Counted from the stretch's first letter, positions 24,886 through 34,692 are shown. The stretch: DNA of 64,000 nucleotides from Chryseobacterium indologenes (GCA_001013295.1 LAZY01000078.1:412014-476013), one strand, 5' to 3'. A program made the numbers and translations. Notes: generated from the sequence alone by a model not told the origin.

Positions 24886-27336
24886 TTGGCAGCTTTTGAA
24901 CATACCAACGGATTTACAATCATTCAGCAATGGATGACTGATAAAGGCATCTCCCCTTTTAAATTTCAGATCGATACATGGCGAAAATTCGGGAGTGGCT
25001 ATAGTGGGATGGTGATCGCTCCCACAGGATTTGGGAAAACGTTTTCCGTATTTCTGGCTTTGGTTTCAGATTTTCTCAATCATCCTGAGCAATACAAAAA
25101 AGGATTGAAAATGATCTGGATCACCCCACTCCGATCTCTTTCTAAAGATATTGCCAAAGCCATGCAGGAAGCCATTGATGAAATTGGATTAGACTGGGCT
25201 GTAGGGGTAAGAAACGGAGATACCGACCCGAAAGTAAGGCAGCAACAGGTAAAAAAAATGCCTGAAATACTCGTTGTAACACCTGAAAGTCTGCACTTGC
25301 TTCTGGCTCAGAAAAATCACGAGTCTTTTTTCCGGGATATGAAATGTATAGTGGTGGATGAATGGCATGAGCTATTGGGATCCAAACGTGGCGTTATGGT
25401 TGAACTGGGAATTTCGCAGCTTAGAAAGTACGTTCCTAAAATAAAGATCTGGGGAATTACCGCTACCATCGGAAATCTGGATGAAGCCATGGAGGTTCTT
25501 ATTCCTTATGACATCAAAAAAGCAAAAATTACCGCCAAAGAACATAAGAAAATAGATATTATCCCCGTGTTCCCTGATGAAATTGAAATATTACCCTGGG
25601 CAGGCCATCTCGGGAACAAACTGGCAGATAAAGTAGTGCCAATTATTCTCAATTCAAAATCAACCATTGTTTTTACCAATACCAGAAGCCAGAGTGAAAT
25701 GTGGTACCAGCTTCTATTGAGTGCTTATCCGGATTTTGCAGGGCAGATTGCCATTCATCACAGTTCTATTGACGCCCATTTAAGAATATGGATCGAAGAA
25801 AATTTAAGTTCCGGAAAATTAAAAGCAGTGGTTTCTACCTCATCATTGGATCTGGGAATTGATTTTAAACCTGTGGATACCGTTATTCAGATTGGGTCAG
25901 CAAAAGGAGTGGCCCGTTTTCTTCAGCGTGCAGGCCGTAGTGGACACTCCCCTTTCGAAACATCCAAAATTTACTGTGTTCCCACTCATTCTCTCGAACT
26001 GATCGAAGTTTCAGCTTTAAAGGAAGCGGTAAAACAGAACGTGGTAGAACCCAGAGAACCCCAGGTTTTGTGTTTTGATGTATTGGTTCAGTTTCTGATG
26101 ACCCTGGCTGTTGGAGATGGTTTTTATCCTGATGAAACTTATGAAAGAATAAAAAAAGTATATGCCTTTCAGGAAATGATGGTAGAAGAATGGAAAAGTA
26201 TCCTCGAATTTCTGACCATTGGAGGCAGCGTTTTAAAGAATTATGAGGAATTTCATAAGATCGTCATTATGGAAGATGGGCTGTATAAAGTTACTTCTCG
26301 GAAGATTGCCATGCTTCACCGGATGAATATGGGAGTTATTGTGAGCGATGCCATGCTGAAGGTTAAATTTATTTCCGGCGGTTATATAGGAATGATTGAA
26401 GAATATTTTATCTCAAAACTGAAAAAAGAAGAAAAATTCATTCTGGCCGGACGCACCCTTGAAGTAGCGATGATCAAAGATATGACGGTGTATGTAAGAG
26501 CGGCAAAAGGCAAAGCACTTGTTCCGAGTTATCTTGGAGGAAGGTTACCTTTAAGTTCAGATCTGGGACACTTTTTAAGAGAAAAATTATCCCATGCCTT
26601 AAATCCGAAAGCTTCCGAAAAAGAACTGAAATTCCTGCATCCTCTGTTAGTCAATCAGGAAACCAATTCCCATATCCCTAAAGAAAACGAATTTCTGGTT
26701 GAAATGATCAAAAACCGCGAAGGCTATCATCTATTTATGTATCCTTTTGAAGGACGGCTGGTACATGAAGTAATGGCTGCTTTGATCGCCTATCGTATTT
26801 CAAAGCTGGCTCCTATTTCCTTTTCTATGGCCATGAATGATTACGGATTCGAGCTCTTCAGCGATAAAGAAATTCCATTGAATGAAGAAAACTTACATAA
26901 GATCTTAACCCGTGACCAGCTGATGCAGGATGTGATTGCCAGTATCAACTCTGCAGAAATGGCAAGACGGAAATTCCGGGACATCGCCGTGATTTCAGGA
27001 ATGGTAATTCAGAATTATGCAGGTAAACAGCGGTCTAATAAATCTCTACAAAGCTCAGCAGGACTTATTTTTAAAGTACTGGAAGACTATGACCCCAATC
27101 ATTTTCTTATCAAACAGGCTTATACTGAAGTCTTTAATATGCAGCTTCAGGAACAGAGACTTGTGGAAGCATTCAAAAGAATTGAAAAATCTGAAATTAT
27201 TCTGAAGCACTCAAAATCTTTTACTCCGCTCAGCTTCCCTATAAAAGTAGACAGCCTGAGACAAACCCTTTCCAGTGAAGGTCTGGATGCGAGAATCAGG
27301 AAGATGCTAAAGCTTTCAGGAATTAATGAGGATTAA
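24886..27336 (+). CDS. Ligase-associated DEXH-box DNA helicase
   Basis: 816 residues of the Lhr-related SF2 group. Walker A 'APTGFGKTFSV' (about residue 45), DEWH box 'CIVVDEWHEL' (about 160), motif III 'GITATIG', motif VI 'QRAGRSGHSP'. The C-terminal half is the DUF/WH-rich region of ligase-associated helicases. Start TTG 24886 (one base after the ligase stop) is assumed; the first ATG gives a protein 16 residues shorter. It likely unwinds DNA at breaks for the co-encoded nuclease and ligase. Confidence 0.94.
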   Translation: MAAFEHTNGFTIIQQWMTDKGISPFKFQIDTWRKFGSGYSGMVIAPTGFGKTFSVFLALVSDFLNHPEQYKKGLKMIWITPLRSLSKDIAKAMQEAIDEIGLDWAVGVRNGDTDPKVRQQQVKKMPEILVVTPESLHLLLAQKNHESFFRDMKCIVVDEWHELLGSKRGVMVELGISQLRKYVPKIKIWGITATIGNLDEAMEVLIPYDIKKAKITAKEHKKIDIIPVFPDEIEILPWAGHLGNKLADKVVPIILNSKSTIVFTNTRSQSEMWYQLLLSAYPDFAGQIAIHHSSIDAHLRIWIEENLSSGKLKAVVSTSSLDLGIDFKPVDTVIQIGSAKGVARFLQRAGRSGHSPFETSKIYCVPTHSLELIEVSALKEAVKQNVVEPREPQVLCFDVLVQFLMTLAVGDGFYPDETYERIKKVYAFQEMMVEEWKSILEFLTIGGSVLKNYEEFHKIVIMEDGLYKVTSRKIAMLHRMNMGVIVSDAMLKVKFISGGYIGMIEEYFISKLKKEEKFILAGRTLEVAMIKDMTVYVRAAKGKALVPSYLGGRLPLSSDLGHFLREKLSHALNPKASEKELKFLHPLLVNQETNSHIPKENEFLVEMIKNREGYHLFMYPFEGRLVHEVMAALIAYRISKLAPISFSMAMNDYGFELFSDKEIPLNEENLHKILTRDQLMQDVIASINSAEMARRKFRDIAVISGMVIQNYAGKQRSNKSLQSSAGLIFKVLEDYDPNHFLIKQAYTEVFNMQLQEQRLVEAFKRIEKSEIILKHSKSFTPLSFPIKVDSLRQTLSSEGLDARIRKMLKLSGINED

Positions 27337-27457
27337 TAGAAATTCATAGGATAAGCATATAAAAACCTTGTATTTTTTCATGTTAAAACCCTTTGAAAAG
27401 TTTAATAATCGCCGTACCTTAGAGTATCTTCTCTGAAGATTAAATAACAATCACACC

Positions 27458-28060
27458 ATGGCAAAATTATTCTTGGTCCGTCACGGACAGTCACTTTGGA
27501 ATCTTGAAAACAGATTTACAGGCTGGCAGGATATTGATATTACAGAAGCAGGAATTGAAGAAGCAAAAAAGGCAGGGGTTGCTTTAAAAAAAGAAAGAAT
27601 AGATATTGCTTTTACTTCCGCACTGATCCGGGCACAGCATACCCTTAGCATTATTCTGGAAGAAACGGGAAACACCCATATTCCGGTTGTTATGGATAAA
27701 GCATTGAATGAACGTTCCTATGGTAATCTGGAAGGGCTCAACAAAGCTGAAACCGCACAAAAATATGGCGAAGAACAGGTTCATACCTGGCGCAGATCCT
27801 ATGACGTGGTTCCTCCCGGTGGTGAAAGCCTTAAAGATACTTACAACCGGGTTATCCCTTATTTTGAAGCTCAGATTCTCCCTTTGTTGAAACAAGGTAA
27901 AAATGTACTGATTGTAGCCCATGGAAACAGCCTCCGGGCTCTGATCATGTACCTGGAACATCTGTCTCCGGAAGAAATTCTGGAAAGAGAAATTGCCACC
28001 GGAGCTCCCCTCACCTATATTTTTGATGAACATTTTCATGTAAGCAGAAAAGACAGCTGA
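27458..28060 (+). CDS. gpmA: 2,3-bisphosphoglycerate-dependent phosphoglycerate mutase-like protein
   Basis: 200 residues, histidine phosphatase superfamily. RHG motif at 8-10 ('LVRHGQSLWNLENRFTGW', catalytic His9), 'LNERSYGNLEGLNKAETAQKYGEEQVHTWRRSYD' and 'VAHGNSLRALIMYLEHL' near residue 155. The 'RFTGWQDIDIT' and 'R-S-Y-D' features match dPGM and not the broader phosphatases; it is shorter than E. coli GpmA (250), as in many bacteroidetes. It interconverts 3- and 2-phosphoglycerate in glycolysis. It lies between helicase and PdeM, 121 bases after the former, with its own probable promoter. Confidence 0.88.
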   Translation: MAKLFLVRHGQSLWNLENRFTGWQDIDITEAGIEEAKKAGVALKKERIDIAFTSALIRAQHTLSIILEETGNTHIPVVMDKALNERSYGNLEGLNKAETAQKYGEEQVHTWRRSYDVVPPGGESLKDTYNRVIPYFEAQILPLLKQGKNVLIVAHGNSLRALIMYLEHLSPEEILEREIATGAPLTYIFDEHFHVSRKDS

Positions 28061-28154
28061 GTATGGGTATGATATAAAAAATTATTGATATTAAATACAT
28101 TCTATCTGAATCCAAAATACATCATTCAAAATTCAAAATCCATAATTATTCAAA

Positions 28155-28799
28155 GTGTTTATTGCAACAAAAAAGATCTCCATTCAAAACGAAATTTTCA
28201 TCCTGACCAATCAGCGGGCCGCATTCCGGGAACAAGGAAAAGCATTGATTCTTTCTGATCTTCATATCGGGAAGACGGCTCATTTCCGCAAAAACGGCAT
28301 TGCATTGTCCAATCACATCATGAAGAGTGATCTGGAAAGACTGTCTGCACTGATCGAATATTTTCAGCCTGACAAATTTATTGTCGTGGGTGACCTTCTG
28401 CACGCAGGAGACAATTCTGATGTTGATGAATTCTGTACATGGAGAAGCCAATATCCTGATCTACAATTTTACCTAGTCGAAGGAAATCACGACCGGATCT
28501 CAGCATCTCTGGAAAAAAAGCTCTGTCTGGATTTCAAAGCTGACCTGCTGGAGATTGACGGATTTACTTTCATTCATGATTTTGAGCCCATCAAATCCGG
28601 ATTTCAGATCACAGGACATATTCATCCGGGAATCGTTTTACATTCTGCCATAAAAAGCATCAGACTTCCCTGCTTTGCACTTAGTGACAATCAGTTGCTG
28701 CTTCCTGCTTTTAGTAAGTTTACGGGATTGGATACGAAGAATCTTCCTAAAAAAAGTAAGTTTTTTGTGTTTACAGATGCTGAGATTTATGAGATTTGA
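28155..28799 (+). CDS. pdeM: Ligase-associated metallophosphoesterase PdeM
   Basis: 214 residues. Calcineurin-like motifs in order: 'LILSDLHIGKTAHF' (DxH), 'IVVGDLLHAG' (GDxxH), 'LVEGNHDR' (GNHD), 'ITGHIHPGI' (GHxH). Start GTG at 28155. PdeM phosphodiesterases accompany the ligase cassette and are thought to act on damaged DNA ends. The gene sits 94 bases after gpmA and ends before a minus-strand hydrolase. Confidence 0.9.
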   Translation: MFIATKKISIQNEIFILTNQRAAFREQGKALILSDLHIGKTAHFRKNGIALSNHIMKSDLERLSALIEYFQPDKFIVVGDLLHAGDNSDVDEFCTWRSQYPDLQFYLVEGNHDRISASLEKKLCLDFKADLLEIDGFTFIHDFEPIKSGFQITGHIHPGIVLHSAIKSIRLPCFALSDNQLLLPAFSKFTGLDTKNLPKKSKFFVFTDAEIYEI

Positions 28800-28867
28800 G
28801 TTTCTTTAGACAGCATTGTAATAAGAAATATTTGTTCAGGTAAATTGAGAAATGTCAGAACAGTAAA

Positions 28868-28889
28868 AAAGCCCCTTAATTGGGGCTTT
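28868..28889 (-). terminator. Intrinsic terminator of the alpha/beta hydrolase gene
   Basis: AAAGCCCC (28868-28875) pairs with GGGGCTTT (28882-28889), loop 6. The minus strand continues with TTTTTT, so it mainly serves the gene ending at 28916; it may also stop the plus-strand pdeM transcript. Confidence 0.75.
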
Positions 28890-28915
28890 AAATGGTATCT
28901 CAGAGACTTATGTGT

Positions 28916-29947
28916 CTAATCTTTCTTTCCAAGATTTTCAGCAAATAAAAGAATCTCTTTATTGACGGCATCAGCATTTGCTTTGTTCGTAATAATGCTG
29001 CCATGACTTGCATTCATAACAATCTGTTTTCCATTAGAAGAGAGTTCTTTTAATTCTTTTTGCATATCAAACCATAATTTAACTTCTTTATCAGGATCAA
29101 TTCCCTCTTTTCTATATTTGTTTTTCTGGGATTCTTTATACTGTTCTGTAGCAGTAAATACCAAAAGCGGTAATGAATCTAAACTCTTTGATTTACCTGC
29201 CCGAGCCAGTACGTCATTCGTTAATTTGTTCTCTCTTAAAAACATACGGAAAACATCTCCGGAAGTAAAGGTCAGTGATTGTGAACGGCTATACACTTCC
29301 TGAGGTAAACCATCACCTTGATAAGTCGGCTTACTGATTATTTTATTATAAATACCCCAAATCCCTAAATCCGCAAGTATAGATCCTATTTTTAATAACC
29401 TTGCCTGTCCATTAGGCACCAATTCCTTTTGAGCTAATCGCTTCCATTGTTCAGGATGGCTTGAGTCTATGAAAACAATACCTTCAACTTCATTTGGATA
29501 AAGATCTCTGAAAATTCTGCTGTAAGGACCTCCCATAGAATGCCCAATCAGAATATAAGGTGGTTTTTCGCCAGTTTTCTCTAATAATTCATGAAGCTGT
29601 TTTGCGTAAAATTCAGGAGATATATTATCCTGATGACTCGATTCACTAAACCATTTTCCATCCCTATCATAGCGTATCACTCTCGTATTATTTTTCAAAC
29701 CTTCTGCTACCCAATGCAACATATCTGTATTACTGTGGGCGCCGGATTCAATAATAACTGTAGGTAAAGACTTCTTTTCACCTTCTGCTCTTACATGAAT
29801 ATTGGTTCCGTTAACATTCACTAATTTACCCGGTGGAACGGGTTTGGAGCTGAATAATTTGTACCCCATTCCCAAGAGCAATACTAATACTAGAACTCCC
29901 ACAATAAGTTGACCAATAAACTTAAAGGTTTTTAAAATTAATTTCAT
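28916..29947 (-). CDS. Membrane-anchored alpha/beta hydrolase
   Basis: 343 residues. Residues about 8-30 are a single membrane helix ('FIGQLIVGVLVLVLLLGMGY'), then the hydrolase domain: 'VIRYDRDGKWFS', nucleophile elbow 'ILIGHSMGGPYSRIF' (GHSMG, about residue 135), 'GIVFIDSSHPEQ', and a terminal His in 'NASHGSIIT'. Substrate unknown. It stands alone, with a long gap upstream. Confidence 0.9.
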   Translation of the reverse strand: MKLILKTFKFIGQLIVGVLVLVLLLGMGYKLFSSKPVPPGKLVNVNGTNIHVRAEGEKKSLPTVIIESGAHSNTDMLHWVAEGLKNNTRVIRYDRDGKWFSESSHQDNISPEFYAKQLHELLEKTGEKPPYILIGHSMGGPYSRIFRDLYPNEVEGIVFIDSSHPEQWKRLAQKELVPNGQARLLKIGSILADLGIWGIYNKIISKPTYQGDGLPQEVYSRSQSLTFTSGDVFRMFLRENKLTNDVLARAGKSKSLDSLPLLVFTATEQYKESQKNKYRKEGIDPDKEVKLWFDMQKELKELSSNGKQIVMNASHGSIITNKANADAVNKEILLFAENLGKKD

Positions 29948-30429
29948 AGTTATTTTTGAATTTTATACTGATAATAGCAGAAATGCCGAAGCAATTAGTT
30001 TTCCGGCAAATATAACAAAAAGCCCCCTTTTTGAGAGGGTTTTCAATGATGAAATAAATAACAGGAAATGAGCAGCATTTTCCTTCTGATGTTTTACAAA
30101 ATAGTGTTATAACTTTTGAGATAGCAAAAAAAATGTAAGTAACTTCTATCTTCAAAAAATCACACACCATAATACCCCCGCTTAGTCGAATCAACTCGTT
30201 GATTCCCCTCTTTGCCCCCTCAAAATAGAATAGCATGATAATAAAACTTTTCGTCAAATAAAAAAATAAGAGCAGATCAATCATCTGCCCTTATTATAAA
30301 GTCTGCTTCATATACTTACTTCAATCTAACCCTTCGGCTTTATCTATACTTCTGTAGAAATGGAATTTAATACACTCCATAAACCACCTCATTGAATTTT
30401 TCCCGCATCTTCAATTGTTATATTGGCTA
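29948..30429. other. 482-base gap between hydrolase and MFS genes
   Basis: A minus-strand ORF (29922-30284) covers part but is low-complexity and hydrophobic, overlaps the hydrolase start, and is not called. The gap contains an AG-rich hairpin-like stretch near 30020-30045 (AAGCCCCC...GAGAGGG, imperfect) and the terminator at 30265-30295. Confidence 0.4.
30265..30295 (-). terminator. Probable terminator of the MFS gene at 30430
   Basis: AATAAGAGCAGAT (30265-30277) and ATCTGCCCTTATT (30283-30295) pair at 12 of 13 positions with a 5-base loop; the minus strand then reads TTTTTTATTTG. Distance to the MFS stop is about 135 bases. Confidence 0.6.
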
Positions 30430-31653
30430 CTAGTCTGCTTTTTTACTCAAACGAATACTGTAAACAGTAATCAATACCGTAACAGCCAGGAATAAAGCCC
30501 CGATCCACGGAGTACTTCCCAATCCTAAGGATGAGGTCACAATCATCCCGCCTGCATAAGACCCGATCGCAATACCAATATTAAATGCTGCAATATTAAT
30601 TCCTGAAGCCACGTCTTCAGTTCCCGGCAGTTCTTTTTCCGCAACTTGTACAACCAGAAGCTGAAGCCCCGGAACACTGGCAAAAGAAAGGGCGCCCAAA
30701 AAGAACAGGGTAATGATGCTTAAAACCGGACTGCTTACAGTAAAATAAAAAGCAAGCAAAACCAGTCCCTGTGCTGCGAACATCCATAAAAGTGCTTTTA
30801 GAGGATTTTTATTGGCCACTTTCCCACCGATAAGATTTCCCAGTGCAATGGCAATTCCATAAATAAGCAGGATAAAAGTGACCGTAGATTCCTGAAATCC
30901 TGTAATCTTCTGTAAAATTGGAGACAGATAAGTGAAAACTACAAACGTTCCGCCATATCCCATAGCCGTCATTAAAAAAGCAAAGATCAGACGTTTGTTT
31001 CCCAATACTTTAAACTGACTTTTTAATGAAGCCGTTTTTCCGTTCTTTAAATTATTGGGAACCAGCAATAAACTGGCCACCAACCCGATCATCCCCAGAA
31101 TAGAAACACCTATGAAGGTTGCTCTCCAGCCAAAATGCTGCCCTATAAAAGTTCCTAACGGCACTCCTGTTACAATCGCCAGTGTAAGCCCGGCAAACAT
31201 AATGGAAATAGCAGTAGCCCTTTTCTCTTCGGGAACCAGTGATGCTGCAATCGTTGATCCGATTGAAAAATAAACACCATGCGCAAACCCTGTCAGAATT
31301 CTTGCAAGAACGAGGGTAATAAAGCCCGGAGCAATAGACGCCAGTCCATTACCGATGACAAAGAGCAGCATAATGGAAACCAAAAGCATCTTACGGGGAA
31401 GTTTTCCTGTTAATGCAGTCAATATCGGAGCACCTATGGCGACTCCTATAGCATAAAGACTTACCAGCAATCCGGCTGATGGAATAGTAATCCCCAAATC
31501 AGAGGCTACAGTTGGCAGAAGTCCTACGATCACAAATTCTGTAGTTCCAATTCCGAAGGCACTTATGGTCAGTGCCCACAATGCAGCAGGAAGCCGCTTG
31601 CTTTTAACGTTCCCTGCTGCAGTATTGATTTGTATTTCTTTTTGAAAATTCAT
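30430..31653 (-). CDS. MFS transporter, AraJ/YdhP-like arabinose/drug efflux type
   Basis: 407 residues when begun at the ATG 31653; an upstream TTG (31686) would add 11 residues but is not needed. About 12 hydrophobic segments. N-terminus 'LTISAFGIGTTEFVIVGLLPTVASDLGITIPSAGLLVSLYA' is typical of this MFS subgroup, and 'ALTGKLPRKMLLVSIMLLFVIGN' is motif A. Probably a proton-driven exporter; substrate unknown. Single gene with its own terminator. Confidence 0.92.
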   Translation of the reverse strand: MNFQKEIQINTAAGNVKSKRLPAALWALTISAFGIGTTEFVIVGLLPTVASDLGITIPSAGLLVSLYAIGVAIGAPILTALTGKLPRKMLLVSIMLLFVIGNGLASIAPGFITLVLARILTGFAHGVYFSIGSTIAASLVPEEKRATAISIMFAGLTLAIVTGVPLGTFIGQHFGWRATFIGVSILGMIGLVASLLLVPNNLKNGKTASLKSQFKVLGNKRLIFAFLMTAMGYGGTFVVFTYLSPILQKITGFQESTVTFILLIYGIAIALGNLIGGKVANKNPLKALLWMFAAQGLVLLAFYFTVSSPVLSIITLFFLGALSFASVPGLQLLVVQVAEKELPGTEDVASGINIAAFNIGIAIGSYAGGMIVTSSLGLGSTPWIGALFLAVTVLITVYSIRLSKKAD

Positions 31654-31980
31654 TGTCTTATAATTTTGTTGATGTTGACAATGCAAATTTCCAATGAAAA
31701 ATTATATTATAAAAATTATTTAAATTGTATTAAATTATCAGAATAATGATAGTTTTTTTTTTTCTTGATACATTTATTTTTGCTTCTCATTCATTCATAC
31801 ACATGATGTTTACTCAATTTAACACTCTCATTATCAACTTATAATGATAGCTAAACCTAACAGGTTATAGAAACCTGTTAGGTTTGTTTTATATTCTTAG
31901 ACAATTGATATAATGTCTTATAATTGTATCGTAATGAAAGACTTTTTCATTTCTGAATTTTCTGTATGCCACCAACGTTA
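31654..31980. other. 327-base gap between MFS and nitrilase genes
   Basis: AT-rich. No convincing -7 box was found before the MFS start (the closest is GAAATTTG on the minus strand). The hairpin at 31853-31885 is the only structured element. Confidence 0.4.
31853..31885. repeat. Perfect hairpin AACCTAACAGGTT type
   Basis: AAACCTAACAGGTT (31853-31866) and AACCTGTTAGGTTT (31872-31885) pair fully, with a 5-base loop. A weak T-rich tail follows on the plus strand (TGTTTTAT), but both neighbours are transcribed from the minus strand, so it is better described as a dispersed hairpin repeat than as a terminator. Confidence 0.6.
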
Positions 31981-32931
31981 TTAGCTTTTATCATCCAACC
32001 AAACCACTTTTTGCTCGGGAGAATGCTCCTGTCCAATAATATCGCGATACAAATCCGGTCTTCTTGCTTTGATATATCTAAACCCACCGGCTTGGGTAAG
32101 CTTTTCCGAACTAATGACCGCAGATTCAAAACTGTCATCGAATGAATGACATTCAGCAATAATATCTCCGAAAGGATCTATGATCATAGAACACCCGTTT
32201 TTCAGCTGATCATCATCCATCCCTATAGGATTCGAAAAAACGATATACGCTCCGTTATCATAAGCTCTTGCAGGAAGCCATTTCATCAGCCAGTCTCTGC
32301 CTTTCATTCCATTGAATTCCAGACGTAGAGAAGTAGGGTCTGTTACCCTGTTATTCCAGAGTTCAGGATCTACAAAACCTGCTCCAGGTCTTGTAGAAGG
32401 CGTACACATGGTGACATGAGGCATGAAGATAATATCTGCACCCAGAAGCTTTGTTGCCCTTACATTTTCAACGATATTGTTGTCGTAGCAGATCAGGATA
32501 CCACATTTCCATCCCAAAATATCAAATACACAATATTGATTTCCTGGGGTAAGATGAGGATTGATGAAAGGATGTAATTTTCTGTATTTGGCCTTTAATC
32601 CGGTTTTATCAACACATAGATAGGCTTTGAACAGATTTTGATCTTCATCTTTTTCAAAAAGCCCGGCCAAAATTGTTATATCATACTGATCTGCGATCTG
32701 CTGCAGCTTTTTGATACTCTCCCCGTCAGGAATTAGCTCAGCAATATCGAGCAGCTGCTCTTTGGAAAGTCTTCTGGCAAAAGTATATCCTGTGATAGAA
32801 CATTCGTGAAATGCAATGACATGAGCGCCTTGAGAAGCAGCCTGACCTGCCAGTTTTTCAATCACGGAAAGGTTGTATTCTTTATCGCCGCTTTTATTTT
32901 CGAATTGTGCTGTTGAGATTTTAATATTCAT
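31981..32931 (-). CDS. Nitrilase-superfamily carbon-nitrogen hydrolase
   Basis: 316 residues from the ATG at 32931 (a TTG at 32946 is less likely). The catalytic triad Glu43 ('AFHECSITGYT'), Lys118 ('YRKLHPF') and Cys148 ('LICYDNNIVE') is complete. The family hydrolyses amides or nitriles; the 'RPDLYRDIIG' tail is typical of the nitrilase/N-carbamoyl group but the substrate is not clear. It is 64 bases downstream of an AraC gene in the same orientation. Confidence 0.92.
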   Translation of the reverse strand: MNIKISTAQFENKSGDKEYNLSVIEKLAGQAASQGAHVIAFHECSITGYTFARRLSKEQLLDIAELIPDGESIKKLQQIADQYDITILAGLFEKDEDQNLFKAYLCVDKTGLKAKYRKLHPFINPHLTPGNQYCVFDILGWKCGILICYDNNIVENVRATKLLGADIIFMPHVTMCTPSTRPGAGFVDPELWNNRVTDPTSLRLEFNGMKGRDWLMKWLPARAYDNGAYIVFSNPIGMDDDQLKNGCSMIIDPFGDIIAECHSFDDSFESAVISSEKLTQAGGFRYIKARRPDLYRDIIGQEHSPEQKVVWLDDKS

Positions 32932-32995
32932 TGTTTTTTTCAGCAAAACTAAATCAGATCACCGTCGGGAAATTGTATAAAACCGACATTCTGAT

Positions 32996-33793
32996 TTACA
33001 GCTCAATGAAATTGACCGCCATTTTATTTTCTATTTTTAAGTATTGCTTTGGAGTCAGCCCTACACTGTTTTTGAACTCCCGGATCAGGTGAGACTGATC
33101 GGCATATCCGGCATGATAAGAAAGTGTGGTCATATTTTCAACACTTGTTCCTTTATTCATAAGGCTTAAGAAATAATGGAGACGGATGATATTACTGTAT
33201 TTTTTAGGAGATAATCCCATATAGTTTTCAAACTTCCGTTCAAGATGCCTTTCTGTATATCCTGTGAATTTTTCCAGCTCCTTTGAAGTTACAGTGCCTT
33301 TATTTTGAAGAATATACTGCTGAACTGCCGTTATAAAACTATAATCGGAATTGCTTTCACTGCTTAGAAATTCGGTAAAAAAAACATTAAGACGGTTGAT
33401 GATCGTCGTAGGATCTGTTTTATTATAAAGGCTTTCCTGAAAAGGCTGCAATCTGCTTTTAAGAACTTCTTCAGTAGAAATCACCTGGTTTTTAATTTCT
33501 TTTGCAGAAGCTTTCAGAAGAATATTCAAAAAATAAGGCTGAAATACGACAGCTATTAAAGAAAATCTGCCCCTTGAATAAAAGTCTTTATACCCATTCA
33601 GAGCGCCATAAAAAAATGCCAGAGGCATTCTGTCCCCCGAAATGCAGGAATACAGATCCATATCACCAGATAAAATAAGCCCGGTACTGCCATCGGTAAA
33701 TAGGCGTACGTTTTTCAAATCCTTTTTGGAATTTTCCAAAAAGAGATAGTGTCTGATGAATGGCGCCAAATGCTTGGGCGGCGAAATCTGCAT
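32996..33793 (-). CDS. AraC family transcriptional regulator
   Basis: 265 residues from ATG 33793 ('MQISPPKHLAPFIRHYLF'); a GTG 45 bases upstream would extend it by 15 residues, but the family starts near this ATG. The N-terminal domain is DUF6597-like, the C-terminal two HTHs are 'VTSKELEKFTGYTERHLERKFENYMGLSPKKYSNIIR' and 'YADQSHLIREFKNSVGLTPKQYLKIE'-type patterns. Same orientation as the nitrilase 64 bases downstream, so it may control it. Confidence 0.88.
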   Translation of the reverse strand: MQISPPKHLAPFIRHYLFLENSKKDLKNVRLFTDGSTGLILSGDMDLYSCISGDRMPLAFFYGALNGYKDFYSRGRFSLIAVVFQPYFLNILLKASAKEIKNQVISTEEVLKSRLQPFQESLYNKTDPTTIINRLNVFFTEFLSSESNSDYSFITAVQQYILQNKGTVTSKELEKFTGYTERHLERKFENYMGLSPKKYSNIIRLHYFLSLMNKGTSVENMTTLSYHAGYADQSHLIREFKNSVGLTPKQYLKIENKMAVNFIEL

Positions 33794-34140
33794 ATTCAAA
33801 TGTACGCAAAATTCTTTTCTCAACTGAAAACGATCCACAAATGTGAGATTACAAAAAAACTATTGATAATGCTCTTTTTTGAGGAGGAATTTTTTTTGCC
33901 ACGAATGCACGAATTTTTAATGTTATTCGTGCATTCGTAGCGTTTTTTTCGATTTTTCCCATAACCATACAGTTTTCATTGAAGGTATTTTTTGTGTCTC
34001 TACATCTTCCAACACTTTACATTTTAACTTATTTTTTCTATAAAAATCAACGACAGGTACCACACTTTATTCCCTTTTGGTCAGGTATTTGAATGTTTTA
34101 ATAAAAATTATTCAGTTACCAATCACCAAAATATAATAGT
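33794..34140. other. 347-base divergent gap
   Basis: It lies between the AraC gene (minus) and the stress protein gene (plus). It contains palindromic repeat copy 2 (33898-33941). No -7 box was found within 40 bases of the ATG at 34141. Confidence 0.4.
33898..33941. repeat. Dispersed palindromic repeat, copy 2
   Basis: GCCACGAATGCACGAAT (33898-33914), with right arm ATTCGTGCATTCGTAGC (33925-33941), 16 of 17 paired, loop 10. The left arm is identical to that of copy 1 (19779). It sits between divergent genes. Confidence 0.85.
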
Positions 34141-34647
34141 ATGTCAACACAAAATCTCACCCATCTTGAAGCGATCAAAAAGATCAAAGAACTTTCGGAA
34201 AATGCAAGAATATGTATGTTTTGTACAGACCTGGAAACAGTCCCGGTCAATTCACGTCCAATGACTCTTCAGGAAACTGATGACAGTGGAAACCTCTGGT
34301 TTATCAGCAGCGGAACCAGCAATAAGAATTTTGAAGTAAAAGAAGACCGCAGAGTACAGCTGTTCTTTATGAATAACAGTGATGCTCAATATCTTTCCAT
34401 ATATGGAGAAGCTTCCGTCTATAAAGATAAAGCCACCATAGAAGAAAAATGGTCTCCTCTTGCAAAAGCCTGGTTTGACGGAAAAGATGATCCCAATGTT
34501 ACCATTATCCGTGTAGAGCCCAAAGATTCATATTATTGGGATACGAAAGCAGGAAAACTGGTCAGCCTTTTTAAATTCGTAGCTTCAGCCATTACAGGAA
34601 ATAAAACAGATAATTCTGATGGTATTGAGGGAAATGCTACAATATAA
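34141..34647 (+). CDS. General stress protein / pyridoxamine 5'-phosphate oxidase-like flavoprotein
   Basis: 168 residues, split-barrel flavin fold. Marks are 'ARICMFCTDLETVPVNSRPMTLQETDDSGNLWFISSGTSNKNFEV' near the N-terminus, 'VQLFFMNNSDAQYLSIYGEA' and 'IIRVEPKDSYYWDTKAGKLVSLFKF' in the second half. Homologous to Bacillus general stress protein 26. Binds FMN or a related cofactor in the cytoplasm; function in stress resistance is known for the family, not proven here. Single gene. Confidence 0.9.
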   Translation: MSTQNLTHLEAIKKIKELSENARICMFCTDLETVPVNSRPMTLQETDDSGNLWFISSGTSNKNFEVKEDRRVQLFFMNNSDAQYLSIYGEASVYKDKATIEEKWSPLAKAWFDGKDDPNVTIIRVEPKDSYYWDTKAGKLVSLFKFVASAITGNKTDNSDGIEGNATI

Positions 34648-34692
34648 AGGTAAAACCCTGAAAAATTTAAACCATAAAACAAATTGTTATTA

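Noticed and set aside
29922..30284. 120-codon minus-strand ORF
   Set aside because: Overlaps the hydrolase start, is hydrophobic and low-complexity, has no recognisable domain and lies over a terminator region.
31853..31885. Terminator for the nitrilase gene
   Set aside because: No T-run on the minus strand; the hairpin is better treated as a repeat.
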